Assembly: GCA_023459215.1 (NCBI GenBank)
Contig: JAEWVF010000050.1
Coordinates: 33,010 to 97,009 of the forward strand
Reading direction: 5' to 3'
Source: Chloroflexota bacterium
GTDB lineage: Bacteria > Chloroflexota > Anaerolineae > Anaerolineales > Villigracilaceae
DNA: 64,000 bases
The notes under the pieces were generated by a model. The model had not been told where the DNA came from, ran no database searches, and saw only the letters and a program-made list of their open reading frames with translations. Each line of letters starts with the position of its first letter. Positions within the stretch are counted from its first letter, which is position 1. Position numbers and translations under genes: made by a program. Positions 1 to 9,214 of this stretch are shown in pieces.

Positions 1-5
1 GCATA

Positions 6-31
6 CCCGCCGGACGGGGTCGCCCGGCGGG
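6..31 (+). other. GC-rich hairpin upstream of uvrA
   Basis: CCCGCCGG (6-13) pairs with CCGGCGGG (24-31) around a 10-nt loop. There is no following T-tract, so it is either the stem of a terminator for a gene outside the window or a structure in the uvrA leader. It ends 14 nt before the uvrA start. Confidence 0.4.
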
Positions 32-45
32 CATAGCGAGGTGCT

Positions 46-2955
46 ATGTCTTCCAATATCATTCGTGTGGTTGGCGCCCGCCAACACAACCTGAAAAATA
101 TTACCGTTGAAATCCCGCGCGACAAGCTGGTGGTCATCACCGGCCTGTCCGGTTCGGGCAAGTCTTCGCTGGCCTTCGATACGATTTTCGCCGAGGGCCA
201 GCGTCGCTACGTCGAGTCGCTTTCGGCTTACGCGCGCCAGTTCATCGGCCAGATGGACAAGCCGGATGTGGATTACATCGACGGCCTGTCGCCGGCGGTC
301 TCCATCGACCAGAAATCGACCAGCCACAACCCGCGCTCGACGGTCGGCACCGTGACCGAGATTTACGATTACCTGCGTTTGTTGTACGCGCGGGTCGGCA
401 TCCCACACTGCCCGGTTTGCGGGCGGGAAGTGGTCAAGCAATCGGCGCAGGAAATCGTCGAGGCAGTCGAAAGACTGCCCGAAGGCGAGCGGGTGCTGAT
501 CCTGGCCCCGGTCGTGCGCGGACGCAAAGGCACGTACCAGGCCGTATTCGAGGAAATCCGCAAGGCGGGTTTCGTGCGCGCCAGGGTGGACGGTAAAGTG
601 GTCAGCCTGGACGATGAAATCGAACTCGACCGCTACAAGCAGCACAACATCGATGCCGTGGTCGACCGCCTGGTCATCAGCCATCCCGAAGATGAAACCG
701 AACGCACCGCCGCGCGCACCCGTTTGACCGATTCGATTGAAACGGCGCTCAAGTTTGGCGAGGGTTATGTCACGGTGGCGAAAGTCGATAGTGGAAAATC
801 GAATAGCGAAGCATCAAACCCCGATCTCCATTTCTCCGAACACCTGTCCTGCCCCGAGCACGGCATCTCGCTCGGCGAGATCGAGCCGCGCACCTTCTCG
901 TTCAATACCCCACAGGGGGCCTGTCCCGAATGCCAGGGCCTCGGCTCGAAACTGGAAATCGACCCGGCGCGGGTGATCGATCCCGAAAAATCGCTCAACG
1001 AAGGCGCGTTGATCGCCCTGGAGTGGAACAACGTCCGTGACGACGGCAACCCCGGCTATTACTGGCAGATGATCGAGGCCATGGCCCACCATTACCGCAT
1101 CGACCTGAACAAACCGTTCAAAGACCTGACCCCGGAACACCAGGAAATCATCCTGCGCGGGACAAAGGGCGAGCGGGTGCGCGTTCACTACCACAACCGC
1201 GAGGGTCGCACCGCCACCTTTGACGCTGCCTTCGAGGGCATCATCGGCAACCTGGAGCGGCGCTACCGCGACACCAACTCCGAGTACATCCGCACCAAGA
1301 TCAGCGAGTACATGAGCGACCGGCCCTGCCCGACCTGCCAGGGCAAGCGCCTGCGCCCCGAAGCGCTGGCCGTCACCGTGGCCGATATCAACATCCTGGA
1401 AGTGACCGGCTGGCCGGTCAACAAGTCGCTGGATTGGGCCAGGAAACTATCAAATGGGGAGATTCTGACTCCGCGCCAGAAAGCCATCTCGGAGCGGATT
1501 CTCAAGGAAATCAGCTCACGGCTCGGATTCCTGGTCAATGTCGGCCTGGATTACCTGACCCTGAACCGTTCCGCCGCCACGCTTTCGGGCGGTGAAGCCC
1601 AGCGCATCCGCCTGGCGACCCAGGTCGGTTCGCGGCTGGTGGGCGTGCTGTACGTGCTGGATGAACCGTCAATTGGCCTGCACCCGCGCGACAACGACCG
1701 CCTGCTCGAAACCCTGCGCGGATTGCGCGACCTGGGCAACACCGTGCTGGTGGTCGAACACGACGACGAAACCATCCGCACCGCCGACTGGATTATCGAC
1801 CTCGGGCCAGCAGCCGGCGAACACGGCGGCCAGGTGGTGGCCGAAGGCACCCCGGCCCAGATTTTGGCAAACAAAAACTCGCTGACCGGGCAATATCTGT
1901 CGGGTCAGAAAAAGGTCGAAATCCCGGAGACACGGCGCGCGGGAAACGGCAAAAACCTGAAAATCGTCAACGCCACGGCCAACAACCTGAAGGGAGTCAG
2001 CGTCTCGATCCCCCTGGGGAAACTGGTCTGCATCACCGGCGTTTCCGGTTCGGGCAAATCGACCCTGATGACGGATGTCCTGCACGATGCGCTGGCCGCC
2101 CGGCTGATGGGCGCACACACCCACCCCGGCCCGCACGAACGCATCGAAGGTATCGAACACCTCGACAAAATCATCAACATCGACCAGTCGCCGATTGGGC
2201 GCACGCCGCGCTCGAACCCCGGCACCTACACCGGCCTGTGGGACGAAATGCGCAAGTTGTTCGCCGAACTGCCCGAAAGCAAGATTCGCGGCTACAAACC
2301 GGGCCGTTTCTCGTTCAACGTGCACGGCGGGCGCTGTGAAGCCTGCCAGGGACAGGGCGAACTGCGCATCGAAATGCAGTTCCTGCCCGATATTTACGTG
2401 CCCTGCGATGTCTGCCACGGCAAACGCTTCAACCGCGAGACGTTGCAGGTGGCCTTCAAGGGCTACAACATCGCCGATGTGCTCGCTATGACCGTCGACC
2501 ACGCCCTGGAGACGTTTGCGGCCTTCCCACAGATGGTCAACAAGCTGCGGCTGCTCCAGGAGGTCGGCCTGGGCTATGTGCGCGTCGGACAGAGCGCCAA
2601 CACGCTCTCGGGCGGTGAAGCCCAGCGCGTCAAGCTTTCGAAGGAACTCTCGCGCCGCGCCACCGGGCGCACGCTGTACGTGCTGGACGAACCCTCGGTT
2701 GGCCTGCACGCCGCCGATGTGCATAAGCTGATCGAGGTGCTGCAACGCCTGGTCGAGACCGGCAACTCGGTGCTGATCATCGAGCACAACCTGGATATTA
2801 TCAAAATCGCCGACTGGATCATCGATCTCGGCCCCGAAGGCGGCGATGCTGGCGGCCAGATCATCGCCGAGGGCACGCCCGAAGCGGTGATGAAGGTCAA
2901 GGGTAGCTATACCGGCCAGTTCCTGACGACCCACCTGGCGAATGCCGGGCAGTAA
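46..2955 (+). CDS. uvrA: UvrA, excinuclease ABC subunit A
   Basis: Damage-recognition ATPase of nucleotide excision repair; a dimer that loads UvrB at DNA lesions in the cytoplasm. The 969 residues match the usual length. It has the tandem ABC architecture: first Walker A GLSGSGKS at residues 33-40, a second GVSGSGKST near residue 665, and two signature motifs beginning LSGGEAQR. Cys pairs of the zinc modules are visible (CPVCG, CPECQG, CEACQG and CDVCHG). The ATG at 46 follows a GAGGTG ribosome-binding site. It appears monocistronic, because a palindromic repeat follows and the next gene runs the other way. No oddities are visible. Confidence 0.98.
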   Translation: MSSNIIRVVGARQHNLKNITVEIPRDKLVVITGLSGSGKSSLAFDTIFAEGQRRYVESLSAYARQFIGQMDKPDVDYIDGLSPAVSIDQKSTSHNPRSTVGTVTEIYDYLRLLYARVGIPHCPVCGREVVKQSAQEIVEAVERLPEGERVLILAPVVRGRKGTYQAVFEEIRKAGFVRARVDGKVVSLDDEIELDRYKQHNIDAVVDRLVISHPEDETERTAARTRLTDSIETALKFGEGYVTVAKVDSGKSNSEASNPDLHFSEHLSCPEHGISLGEIEPRTFSFNTPQGACPECQGLGSKLEIDPARVIDPEKSLNEGALIALEWNNVRDDGNPGYYWQMIEAMAHHYRIDLNKPFKDLTPEHQEIILRGTKGERVRVHYHNREGRTATFDAAFEGIIGNLERRYRDTNSEYIRTKISEYMSDRPCPTCQGKRLRPEALAVTVADINILEVTGWPVNKSLDWARKLSNGEILTPRQKAISERILKEISSRLGFLVNVGLDYLTLNRSAATLSGGEAQRIRLATQVGSRLVGVLYVLDEPSIGLHPRDNDRLLETLRGLRDLGNTVLVVEHDDETIRTADWIIDLGPAAGEHGGQVVAEGTPAQILANKNSLTGQYLSGQKKVEIPETRRAGNGKNLKIVNATANNLKGVSVSIPLGKLVCITGVSGSGKSTLMTDVLHDALAARLMGAHTHPGPHERIEGIEHLDKIINIDQSPIGRTPRSNPGTYTGLWDEMRKLFAELPESKIRGYKPGRFSFNVHGGRCEACQGQGELRIEMQFLPDIYVPCDVCHGKRFNRETLQVAFKGYNIADVLAMTVDHALETFAAFPQMVNKLRLLQEVGLGYVRVGQSANTLSGGEAQRVKLSKELSRRATGRTLYVLDEPSVGLHAADVHKLIEVLQRLVETGNSVLIIEHNLDIIKIADWIIDLGPEGGDAGGQIIAEGTPEAVMKVKGSYTGQFLTTHLANAGQ

Positions 2956-2966
2956 CGGTTTTTGTT

Positions 2967-3071
2967 AAAAGAAAATAGAACGCGGATAACGCAGATTTAA
3001 CTGATTCGCGCGGATTTCTTCAAAAAATCCGCGGAAATCCGTCTAATCCGTGAAATCCGCGTTCTATTTTT
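2967..3071. repeat. Palindromic repeat family A, copy 1
   Basis: The unit begins AAAATAGAACGCGGAT and ends ATCCGCGTTCTATTTT, so the ends are perfect inverted copies and the interior is rich in GCGGATT/AATCCGC. The transcript would fold into a long hairpin followed by Us, which could terminate uvrA. Other copies lie at 3218-3326 and 54693-54788, and a related unit at 4421-4505. Confidence 0.75.
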
Positions 3072-3097
3072 TCGACTCTACCGTAATTAACGGGAAT

Positions 3098-3172
3098 TTC
3101 ACCACTGAGACACGGAGTCCGCTGAGAAAACAGCATAAAAAAAACTCCGTGCTCTCAGCGTCTTCGTAGTTA
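3098..3172. repeat. Palindromic repeat, CACTGAGACACGGAG type
   Basis: An imperfect inverted repeat with CACGGAGTCCGCTGAG on one side and CTCCGTGCTCTCAGCG on the other. It lies between two family A copies, so the 2956-3323 gap is almost entirely repeat. No gene or RNA was recognised in it. Confidence 0.5.
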
Positions 3173-3217
3173 TCCTTTATTAATTCAACGCCCTTTCCCG
3201 TAAAAACGGGAGAGCCG

Positions 3218-3326
3218 TTAAAAGAAAATAGAACGCGGATAACGCAGATTTAACTGATTCGCGCGGATTTTTCAAAAAAATCCGCGGAAATCCGTCTAAT
3301 CCGTGAAATCCGCGTTCTATTTTTTA
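3218..3326. repeat. Palindromic repeat family A, copy 2
   Basis: Nearly identical to the copy at 2967-3071. It overlaps the stop codon of the minus-strand methyltransferase gene, so the repeat supplies that gene's 3' end and probably its terminator. Confidence 0.75.
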
Positions 3327-4148
3327 TTTTTCCAAATCATTGCGGAATTGCAGACAGTAGTGGTGGAAGGTATTGCTGACCCAGGCGCTACCCAGGCCAA
3401 AGGGAGCCAGCGGCTGGTTGTCCTGCATCCAGATTTTCTCATCCTTGAGGGTATAAACCCGGCCCAACTCACGCGCCAGGTCCCAGGCCAGCGGGTAAAT
3501 TTTGCCGCCCTTTTTTACATTCTTCACAATAATCGTCAGGTAGGCGCGCTCTTTCAAGAGCGGCTTCAGCCCGGCGTAAATCTCGACCAGCAGGGCCACA
3601 AATGCATCGTAATCGTGGATATTCCCCAGGTCATGCGGGTCATCCGAATAGACCACATCCAGCGCCTCGGTTTCGCGGCGCTTTTTTTGATTTTCCGCCC
3701 CCTTGGCATGAAGCATGTCCCAGTACGGGGGGGAGGTCAGGACATAATCGATGCTTTCAGATGGGATGCCGTAGCTGACGGCTTTGGCCGCATCGCCGTG
3801 GATGACGGTCGCGGACAAGCCCGCGCTGGCTTCCGCTAAAGCGGCCTGTTCCTGGCTGACCAATTCTGCCGCAATCTCGGCGTATTTGGCGTTCAACTCG
3901 ATGCCCCAGGCATTGCGTCCGGCCCGCAGCGCGGCAATCAGCGTCGAGCCGGTGCCGGCCATCGGGTCGAGCACCGTCCCGCCCTTTTTGGTGAAAAACT
4001 CGATGAAGTCCTGGGCCATCGTCTCAGGGAATTTGGCCGGATGCACCAAAACGCCCTTCTTGCGCGGCGGTGGGTTGTGGATGAACCACGATTTCTGGAA
4101 CTTCAGCCAGGTTTTGGGGTCGAGGTCGTTGAGTTTGTTGTTGGGCAT
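3324..4148 (-). CDS. Orphan site-specific DNA methyltransferase (amino-group type)
   Basis: SAM-dependent DNA methylase of 274 residues. The SAM-binding motif DPMAGTGST lies near residues 61-69, followed by GIELN. The catalytic motif TSPPYWDM comes later, near residues 137-144. TSPPY is typical of N4-cytosine and some N6-adenine methylases, and motif I precedes motif IV. No restriction endonuclease is adjacent, so it is either an orphan regulatory methylase or one half of a lost system. The start at 4148 has no Shine-Dalgarno sequence, but a TGGTATCAT -10 element lies 7 nt upstream, which suggests a leaderless mRNA. The target sequence cannot be read from the protein. Confidence 0.85.
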   Translation of the reverse strand: MPNNKLNDLDPKTWLKFQKSWFIHNPPPRKKGVLVHPAKFPETMAQDFIEFFTKKGGTVLDPMAGTGSTLIAALRAGRNAWGIELNAKYAEIAAELVSQEQAALAEASAGLSATVIHGDAAKAVSYGIPSESIDYVLTSPPYWDMLHAKGAENQKKRRETEALDVVYSDDPHDLGNIHDYDAFVALLVEIYAGLKPLLKERAYLTIIVKNVKKGGKIYPLAWDLARELGRVYTLKDEKIWMQDNQPLAPFGLGSAWVSNTFHHYCLQFRNDLEK

Positions 4149-4155
4149 GGGGGCG

Positions 4156-4164
4156 ATGATACCA
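4156..4164 (-). promoter_or_regulatory. Extended -10 element of the methyltransferase gene
   Basis: Reads TGGTATCAT on the minus strand. The hexamer ends 7 nt before the ATG, which places the start codon at or next to the expected transcription start. No -35 consensus is visible at normal spacing. Confidence 0.45.
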
Positions 4165-4197
4165 GATTCCGCAAGATTTTCGCGTTTTAAACTGCAA

Positions 4198-4222
4198 GAG
4201 CCAGGGGTCTTGGCCCTGGCTC
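4198..4222. other. Hairpin in the 4149-4881 gap
   Basis: GAGCCAGGG (4198-4206) pairs with CCCTGGCTC (4214-4222). It lies upstream of the methyltransferase promoter. There is no T-tract, and its function is unknown. Confidence 0.35.
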
Positions 4223-4334
4223 CAGCATAAGGAGGAGAAGAGAAGTCGCTGTTCGTCTGTGATTAATATAGCATGGCCGCGCGGAGCGTGCTTGACGCTT
4301 GCCCTATGCTTAACCGATGATTACCCGACAAATT

Positions 4335-4552
4335 GAATTTACTTGACTTTAGAGTTCGTTTTTACGAGTCTGGCAAAGCAGGAATCTTGGCTCAATAGGC
4401 GCTTAAAAACCAAAATCTGAACACGGAGTACGCGGATTGGACGGATTTACGCGGATTTTTCTAAGAAAAATCCGTGGGATTCCGCGTAATCCGTGCAATC
4501 CGTGTACCAAAAGGTCTTAACCCAAATTGAACTCTAAACTCAAGTGAATTTA
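4335..4552. mobile_element. Candidate MITE-like unit with about 24-bp inverted ends
   Basis: The left end around 4334-4357 contains CTTTAGAGTTC and the right end (4529-4552) contains GAACTCTAAAC. By eye, about 21 of 24 positions match when one is reverse-complemented. A palindromic ACACGGA...TCCGTGT repeat at 4421-4505 lies inside. There is no coding capacity. The 4149-4881 gap is composed of this unit, the element after it and further hairpins; no gene was recognised. Confidence 0.4.
4421..4505. repeat. Palindromic GCGGATT repeat related to family A
   Basis: Begins ACACGGAGTACGCGGATT and ends AATCCGTGT, with the same GCGGATT/AATCCGC interior as family A but different tips. Confidence 0.6.
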
Positions 4553-4557
4553 GAATC

Positions 4558-4672
4558 TATCCGAAAATTAGGAGAAACCTGGCCTGTCGAGCCGCTTTGC
4601 GGCGAGACATCTTTTCCCGTTGGTAAAGACCTCTCAGTCGCTGAAAAGCGCTCCTTCGAGGTGACATGACCA
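4558..4672. repeat. TATCCGAAAATTA repeat, copy 1 (right end missing)
   Basis: Starts with TATCCGAAAATTAGGAG and continues into GAGACATCTTTTC, CTCTCAGTCGCTGAAAAG and CTTCGAGGTGACATGACC, matching the intact copy at 25272-25403. The right inverted end TAATTTTCGGATA is absent here; the sequence runs on into other GC-rich hairpins (4673-4860) instead. Confidence 0.6.
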
Positions 4673-4881
4673 GCCCGCCCGGACATAAATGTCCAGGCTA
4701 GCGTTGCGAAGCCCGCATAGCGGGCTGAGCCGCCTACCGGCGGCTTCGTTTTATAGCCCGGATGTTCACGTCCGGGCGAGGCTGGGCAGAAAGCGCCCTG
4801 CCAAAACCGTCCTTCGACTGCGCTGCGCTCCGCTCACACCGTCCCGGTGTCTTTCGGGAGGACTGGGGGTAAAATATCCCC

Positions 4882-5745
4882 ATGCCGACCATCGATCTTG
4901 ACCAACTCAGCCGCCAGCGCGCCGCAAGCTATCACCTGCCGCCCGCGCCGCGCATCGCCACGCCCGAATCAGCCCTGGAATGGGTCAACCGGCGCGGATT
5001 CGTTTATTTTTGGCCGATCAGCGGGGTCGACCTGCCCAGCCTGTGGACGGCCGTCGCCGGGGACAGGCCGGTGGCCGACGAGCATGACGATCCCGGCCAC
5101 GTCACCTGGGGCTGGAAGGATTCCGCGCTCGGCAAACGCCAGTGGTACTACGCCAAACTGCTGCGCCGCAAGGCGACCCTGGTTTCGCTGGAAACGGCTC
5201 CCTATTTTTATGCGCTTTCCGATAACTACGGCTCGCCCGAGGAAGACCACCTGATCGCCTACCGCGAAGGCCGCCTGACACTGGAAGCCAAACAGGTTTA
5301 CGAAGCCCTGCTGGACAAGGGTCCGCTGCACACGATTGAACTGCGCCGCGAAGCGCGCCTGGCGAGCAAGGGCAGCGATTCACTCTTCAACCGCGCGCTG
5401 GAGGTTTTGCAGGCCGATTTCAAGATTTTGCCGGTCGGGGTGGCGGAGGCGGGCGCCTGGCGCTACGCCTTCATCTACGATCTGACGGCGCGGCACATGC
5501 CCGAGCTGCCCGAAAAAGCGCGAGCGATTGGCGAGGCCGAGGCGCGCAACCGGCTGCTGGAACTATACTTCGCCTCGGTCGGGGCGGCCCAGTTGCGCGA
5601 TGTGACCCGCCTCTTTGGTTGGGGCAACGAGTTGACCGTCCGCGCCCTCAAGCGTTTGATGGACAGCGGCCAGGTGACGGGTGGCGCGCTCCGCTCAGAC
5701 AAGGCCGGGGAGTGGTACGCGCTGACGAGTCTGATCAAGGTATGA
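4882..5745 (+). CDS. AlkZ/YcaQ-related winged-helix protein
   Basis: A 287-residue protein resembling the AlkZ-related group of winged-helix proteins (YcaQ/AlkZ are DNA glycosylases that unhook interstrand crosslinks). Visible features are GFVYFWPISGVDLPSLW near residues 39-53, a Trp/Tyr-rich stretch (WGWKDSALGKRQWYY), and a helical C-terminal half with repeated winged-helix-like segments. It lies just ahead of recA on the same strand, which fits a DNA-repair role. I could not verify the catalytic QxQ/QxD motif of true AlkZ enzymes, so glycosylase activity is uncertain. The ATG at 4882 lies 6 nt after TAAAAT and has no Shine-Dalgarno sequence. Confidence 0.55.
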   Translation: MPTIDLDQLSRQRAASYHLPPAPRIATPESALEWVNRRGFVYFWPISGVDLPSLWTAVAGDRPVADEHDDPGHVTWGWKDSALGKRQWYYAKLLRRKATLVSLETAPYFYALSDNYGSPEEDHLIAYREGRLTLEAKQVYEALLDKGPLHTIELRREARLASKGSDSLFNRALEVLQADFKILPVGVAEAGAWRYAFIYDLTARHMPELPEKARAIGEAEARNRLLELYFASVGAAQLRDVTRLFGWGNELTVRALKRLMDSGQVTGGALRSDKAGEWYALTSLIKV

Positions 5746-5772
5746 CGACCGACTCGGCCAGCGTTTCCATCC

Positions 5773-5800
5773 TTGACGTACTGAACAGATGTGCTATACT
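5773..5800 (+). promoter_or_regulatory. recA promoter with LexA-type SOS box
   Basis: TTGACG (-35, 5773-5778) and TATACT (-10, 5795-5800) are 16 bp apart. Between them lies GAACAGATGTGC (5783-5794), which differs at one base from the Gram-positive-type LexA box GAAC-RNRY-GTTC. A repressor bound there would block polymerase. GGAGA at 5830-5834 is the ribosome-binding site. Confidence 0.65.
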
Positions 5801-5838
5801 GGTTCTATCGTTACCTTTAACCCTTTTCTGGAGAAAAA

Positions 5839-6913
<1,075 letters not shown>

Positions 6914-6933
<20 letters not shown>

Positions 6934-7546
6934 ACTCTTTTCTTTTGAAACGAAGCGGAATAGACAGTACGCATGGCGTATTGTCTATTCCGCTTTTTTG
7001 TTGCTGCTGACAGCCTGCGGGCCGGCGGCGCAGGATGAGCCGCTGTTCATCCCGCCCGCGCCGGTTGCCAGTCCCCTGCCGGCGGCAACAACCATCAGCC
7101 TATGGACGCCCACGCCCGAAACGGAGTCCGCTCCGTTGACTGCGGTCAAGACAACCCCATCCCCGACCCCGGAAGCCAGTCCCACTGCCAGTGAAACGCC
7201 CTCCGCAGTCTGCGTCAACGACCTGAAATTCCTGGCCGACCTGACCATCCCGGACGGCAGCCAGGTCAACGCCGGGGAACGGATCGACAAGCAGTGGCGG
7301 GTGATCAACAGCGGCAGTTGCGATTGGGATGGCGGTTACCGGCTGAAGCTGGTTGGCGGCTTCCCGCCGCTTGGCGCAGAAATCAACCAGGCGCTTTTCC
7401 CGGCCCGGGCCGGGGCGGAGGTGACCATCCAGGTAATTTTTATCGCGCCAGACAGCAGCGGGGTCTACCGTTCGGCCTGGCAGGCCTATACGCCGGATGG
7501 CGCACCGTTTGGGGAAACAATTTACATCGAAATCAACGTTCCATAA
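6914..7546 (+). CDS. NBR1-Ig-like domain lipoprotein
   Basis: A predicted lipoprotein of about 210 residues. A basic N-terminus (TKRNRQYAWR) leads into a hydrophobic segment and a lipobox ending LLTAC, with Cys at about residue 35. A Thr/Pro-rich spacer follows. The C-terminal ~100 residues (FLADLTIPDG to IEINVP) resemble the NBR1-type Ig-like domain common on Chloroflexota surfaces, including the KQWRVINSGSCDWDGGY segment. The start is uncertain: ATG codons at 6908 and 6914 are in frame inside the end of recA, without a clear ribosome-binding site. The recA terminator hairpin encodes part of its signal peptide. Its role is unknown, probably extracytoplasmic carbohydrate or protein binding. 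Confidence 0.7.
6955..6999 (+). terminator. Intrinsic terminator of recA
   Basis: A 16-bp stem with one G:U pair, between GCGGAATAGACAGTAC (6955-6970) and GTATTGTCTATTCCGC (6978-6993), followed directly by six Ts (6994-6999). It lies within the start region of the downstream lipoprotein frame. Confidence 0.85.
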
Positions 7547-7625
7547 AAACGAAAACACAGATTGCGCGGTTTTCTCAAACCAACGCAACCTGTGATGAGC
7601 AAAAAGGAATGGGTTCCCCGGCGGG

Positions 7626-8423
7626 TTAGCGCAAGGGGAATTCCAGATTGCCTTGAGGCGCTTCGCCCCAGAAGGATGGATTGGGGGCCAGGATAAGGCT
7701 ATCGCTCGTCCAGGAGGAGACCAGGTAGGGTCCGCTGGAAACGATGGTGCTATTAAGCGTGCCATAATTCCCATCGGCCAGGGAGGCCGATTTGAGAATG
7801 GCAAAAGCCGGATTGGCCAGGGAAGTCAGCAGTTCAGGGAAGGGCCGGTTCAGGTGAATGATCACGGTGTCATAATCAACCTTCTGGACGCCATCCACCA
7901 GGGAAATTGCGCGCCCATCGGCATCCTTCTCACCGAGGAAGCCGGCAAAAATCGCTTTCCAGGTTTCATAATTCCCTGTTCCGCGCAGTGGGCTTTGGGG
8001 GTCCAGCCAACGATTGACATTATCGACCACATCATCGGGGGTGATCGGCGTCCCGTCGCTAAAAGCGGCATTCGCGCGCAGGGTGAAGGTGTAGGTCAGT
8101 TGATCATCCGAAATCACCCATGATTCGGCCACACCTGGTTGGGCCGCGCCGCTGGCATCCAGCGCCACCAATCCCGTGTAGAGATACTGGTTGACCGTGA
8201 GCGAATCAGGGTCAACCGCCAGGGCAGGATCGAGCAGGATGTCGGCAGACAGGGCATTCGGATCGGCCGGTTCTTCAGCCGGAAGCGGGGTTTCCGTAGC
8301 GGCAACAGGCGGCGCGACCGGTTCTTCTGTCGCAACAGGTGTTTGCGGCTGACAGGCGGCCAGCAAAAACGAGGCGAGTAAAACGATTACAAAAATGCGT
8401 GATGAGAAAATTCTTTGTTTCAT
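7626..8423 (-). CDS. Truncated family 5 peptide-binding lipoprotein
   Basis: A lipoprotein with the lipobox FLLAAC (Cys24), then a Pro/Glu/Thr spacer. From about residue 55 it resembles the N-terminal lobe of family 5 solute-binding proteins (oligopeptide/dipeptide/nickel ABC importers): YLYTGLVALDASG, PGVAESWVISDD, LRANAAFSDGTPITPDDVV. Family members usually have 500 or more residues; this one stops at 265 after NPSFWGEAPQGNLEF. No continuation is visible downstream in any frame, and no permease or ATPase is adjacent. It is either a decayed binding protein or a lone sensor domain. It is divergent from the sigma factor gene. A GGAGG ribosome-binding site precedes the ATG. Confidence 0.7.
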   Translation of the reverse strand: MKQRIFSSRIFVIVLLASFLLAACQPQTPVATEEPVAPPVAATETPLPAEEPADPNALSADILLDPALAVDPDSLTVNQYLYTGLVALDASGAAQPGVAESWVISDDQLTYTFTLRANAAFSDGTPITPDDVVDNVNRWLDPQSPLRGTGNYETWKAIFAGFLGEKDADGRAISLVDGVQKVDYDTVIIHLNRPFPELLTSLANPAFAILKSASLADGNYGTLNSTIVSSGPYLVSSWTSDSLILAPNPSFWGEAPQGNLEFPLR

Positions 8424-8638
8424 GACGTTGCCTCCAGGCAGTGAAAAGAGATTTCTTAATTAGTCGTAAGAAACATTAATATAGCATTAAACTAAAGGAA
8501 ATAGCGATGTTTTTTATCCAATTTTTTCTATAATCTTGTTTTAATTATATAATATTCTTAATTGGTGAATGCACCCAGGGAGTTAGTAAATTGGCCTGAT
8601 TCTTCAACCCTTTTTGGCGGCAAACTACGACTAATATT
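8424..8638. promoter_or_regulatory. AT-rich divergent promoter region
   Basis: A 215-bp AT-rich gap between the divergent binding-protein and ECF sigma genes. It has several TATAAT-like stretches (for example around 8545-8555). No single promoter could be fixed, but both genes must be controlled from here. Confidence 0.4.
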
Positions 8639-9214
8639 ATGAAACGCCCAGAAATAAATCTAAGTATTCTCAACGACGAAGAATTGGCCCAACTCGCAAA
8701 AATGGGAAAACAGGATGCATTTGCCGCATTATATGAACGCTTCTTACCTTCCGTCTACGCCAGGGTGCGTTTTAAGATTCCCGAAGCGGATGTAGAAGAC
8801 GTAACCCAGGAAATATTTATTGCGGTTTTGAAATCTTTACACAGTTTTCGGGCTCAATCCAAGTTCGGCACCTGGGTACGCACCATCACCAATCGAAAAA
8901 TTGTTGATTACCACCGCACAAAATCGGTTACCCAGGTGGAACACCAGGATTACGAAAACCTGCCGGGGAATGAGCATCACACTCAAGCAGAGTTTTCATC
9001 ACAACAAGATGATTTAGCCAGCATCCAGCACGCGCTGCTTAAATTACCACAAAATTATCAGGATATTATCCTAATGCGGTTTGTAGATGATATGCCCTTC
9101 AGCGAAATTGCTCGGCACAATGGGCAATCCATCGAGGCAACCAAGTCCCTCTTCCGGCGTTCCATCGCCGCGCTCTCTGAAAAAATGCAGGAGGAGGTAT
9201 TGGCAAATGACTAA
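8639..9214 (+). CDS. ECF-type sigma-70 factor
   Basis: A 191-residue alternative sigma factor. Region 2 spans about residues 30-100 (YERFLPSVYARV, DVEDVTQEIFIAVL, FGTWVRTITNRKIVDYHRTK). Region 4 spans about 135-185 (LPQNYQDIILMRF, FSEIARHNGQSIEATKSLFRRS, the helix-turn-helix). Regions 1 and 3 are absent, as in ECF factors. The stop overlaps the next gene's start by 8 bp, so they are translationally coupled. ECF factors are normally held by a membrane anti-sigma factor encoded next to them, which fits the following gene. Confidence 0.9.
   Translation: MKRPEINLSILNDEELAQLAKMGKQDAFAALYERFLPSVYARVRFKIPEADVEDVTQEIFIAVLKSLHSFRAQSKFGTWVRTITNRKIVDYHRTKSVTQVEHQDYENLPGNEHHTQAEFSSQQDDLASIQHALLKLPQNYQDIILMRFVDDMPFSEIARHNGQSIEATKSLFRRSIAALSEKMQEEVLAND

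Noticed and set aside
1669..2934. Minus-strand 421-codon frame opposite uvrA
   Set aside because: Shadow of strongly conserved uvrA; no independent start signal or family.
4149..4881. Possible structured RNA gene in the 733-bp gap
   Set aside because: The folding potential is explained by palindromic repeats. No motif of tmRNA, RNase P RNA, SRP RNA or 6S RNA was recognised; a covariance-model search would settle it.
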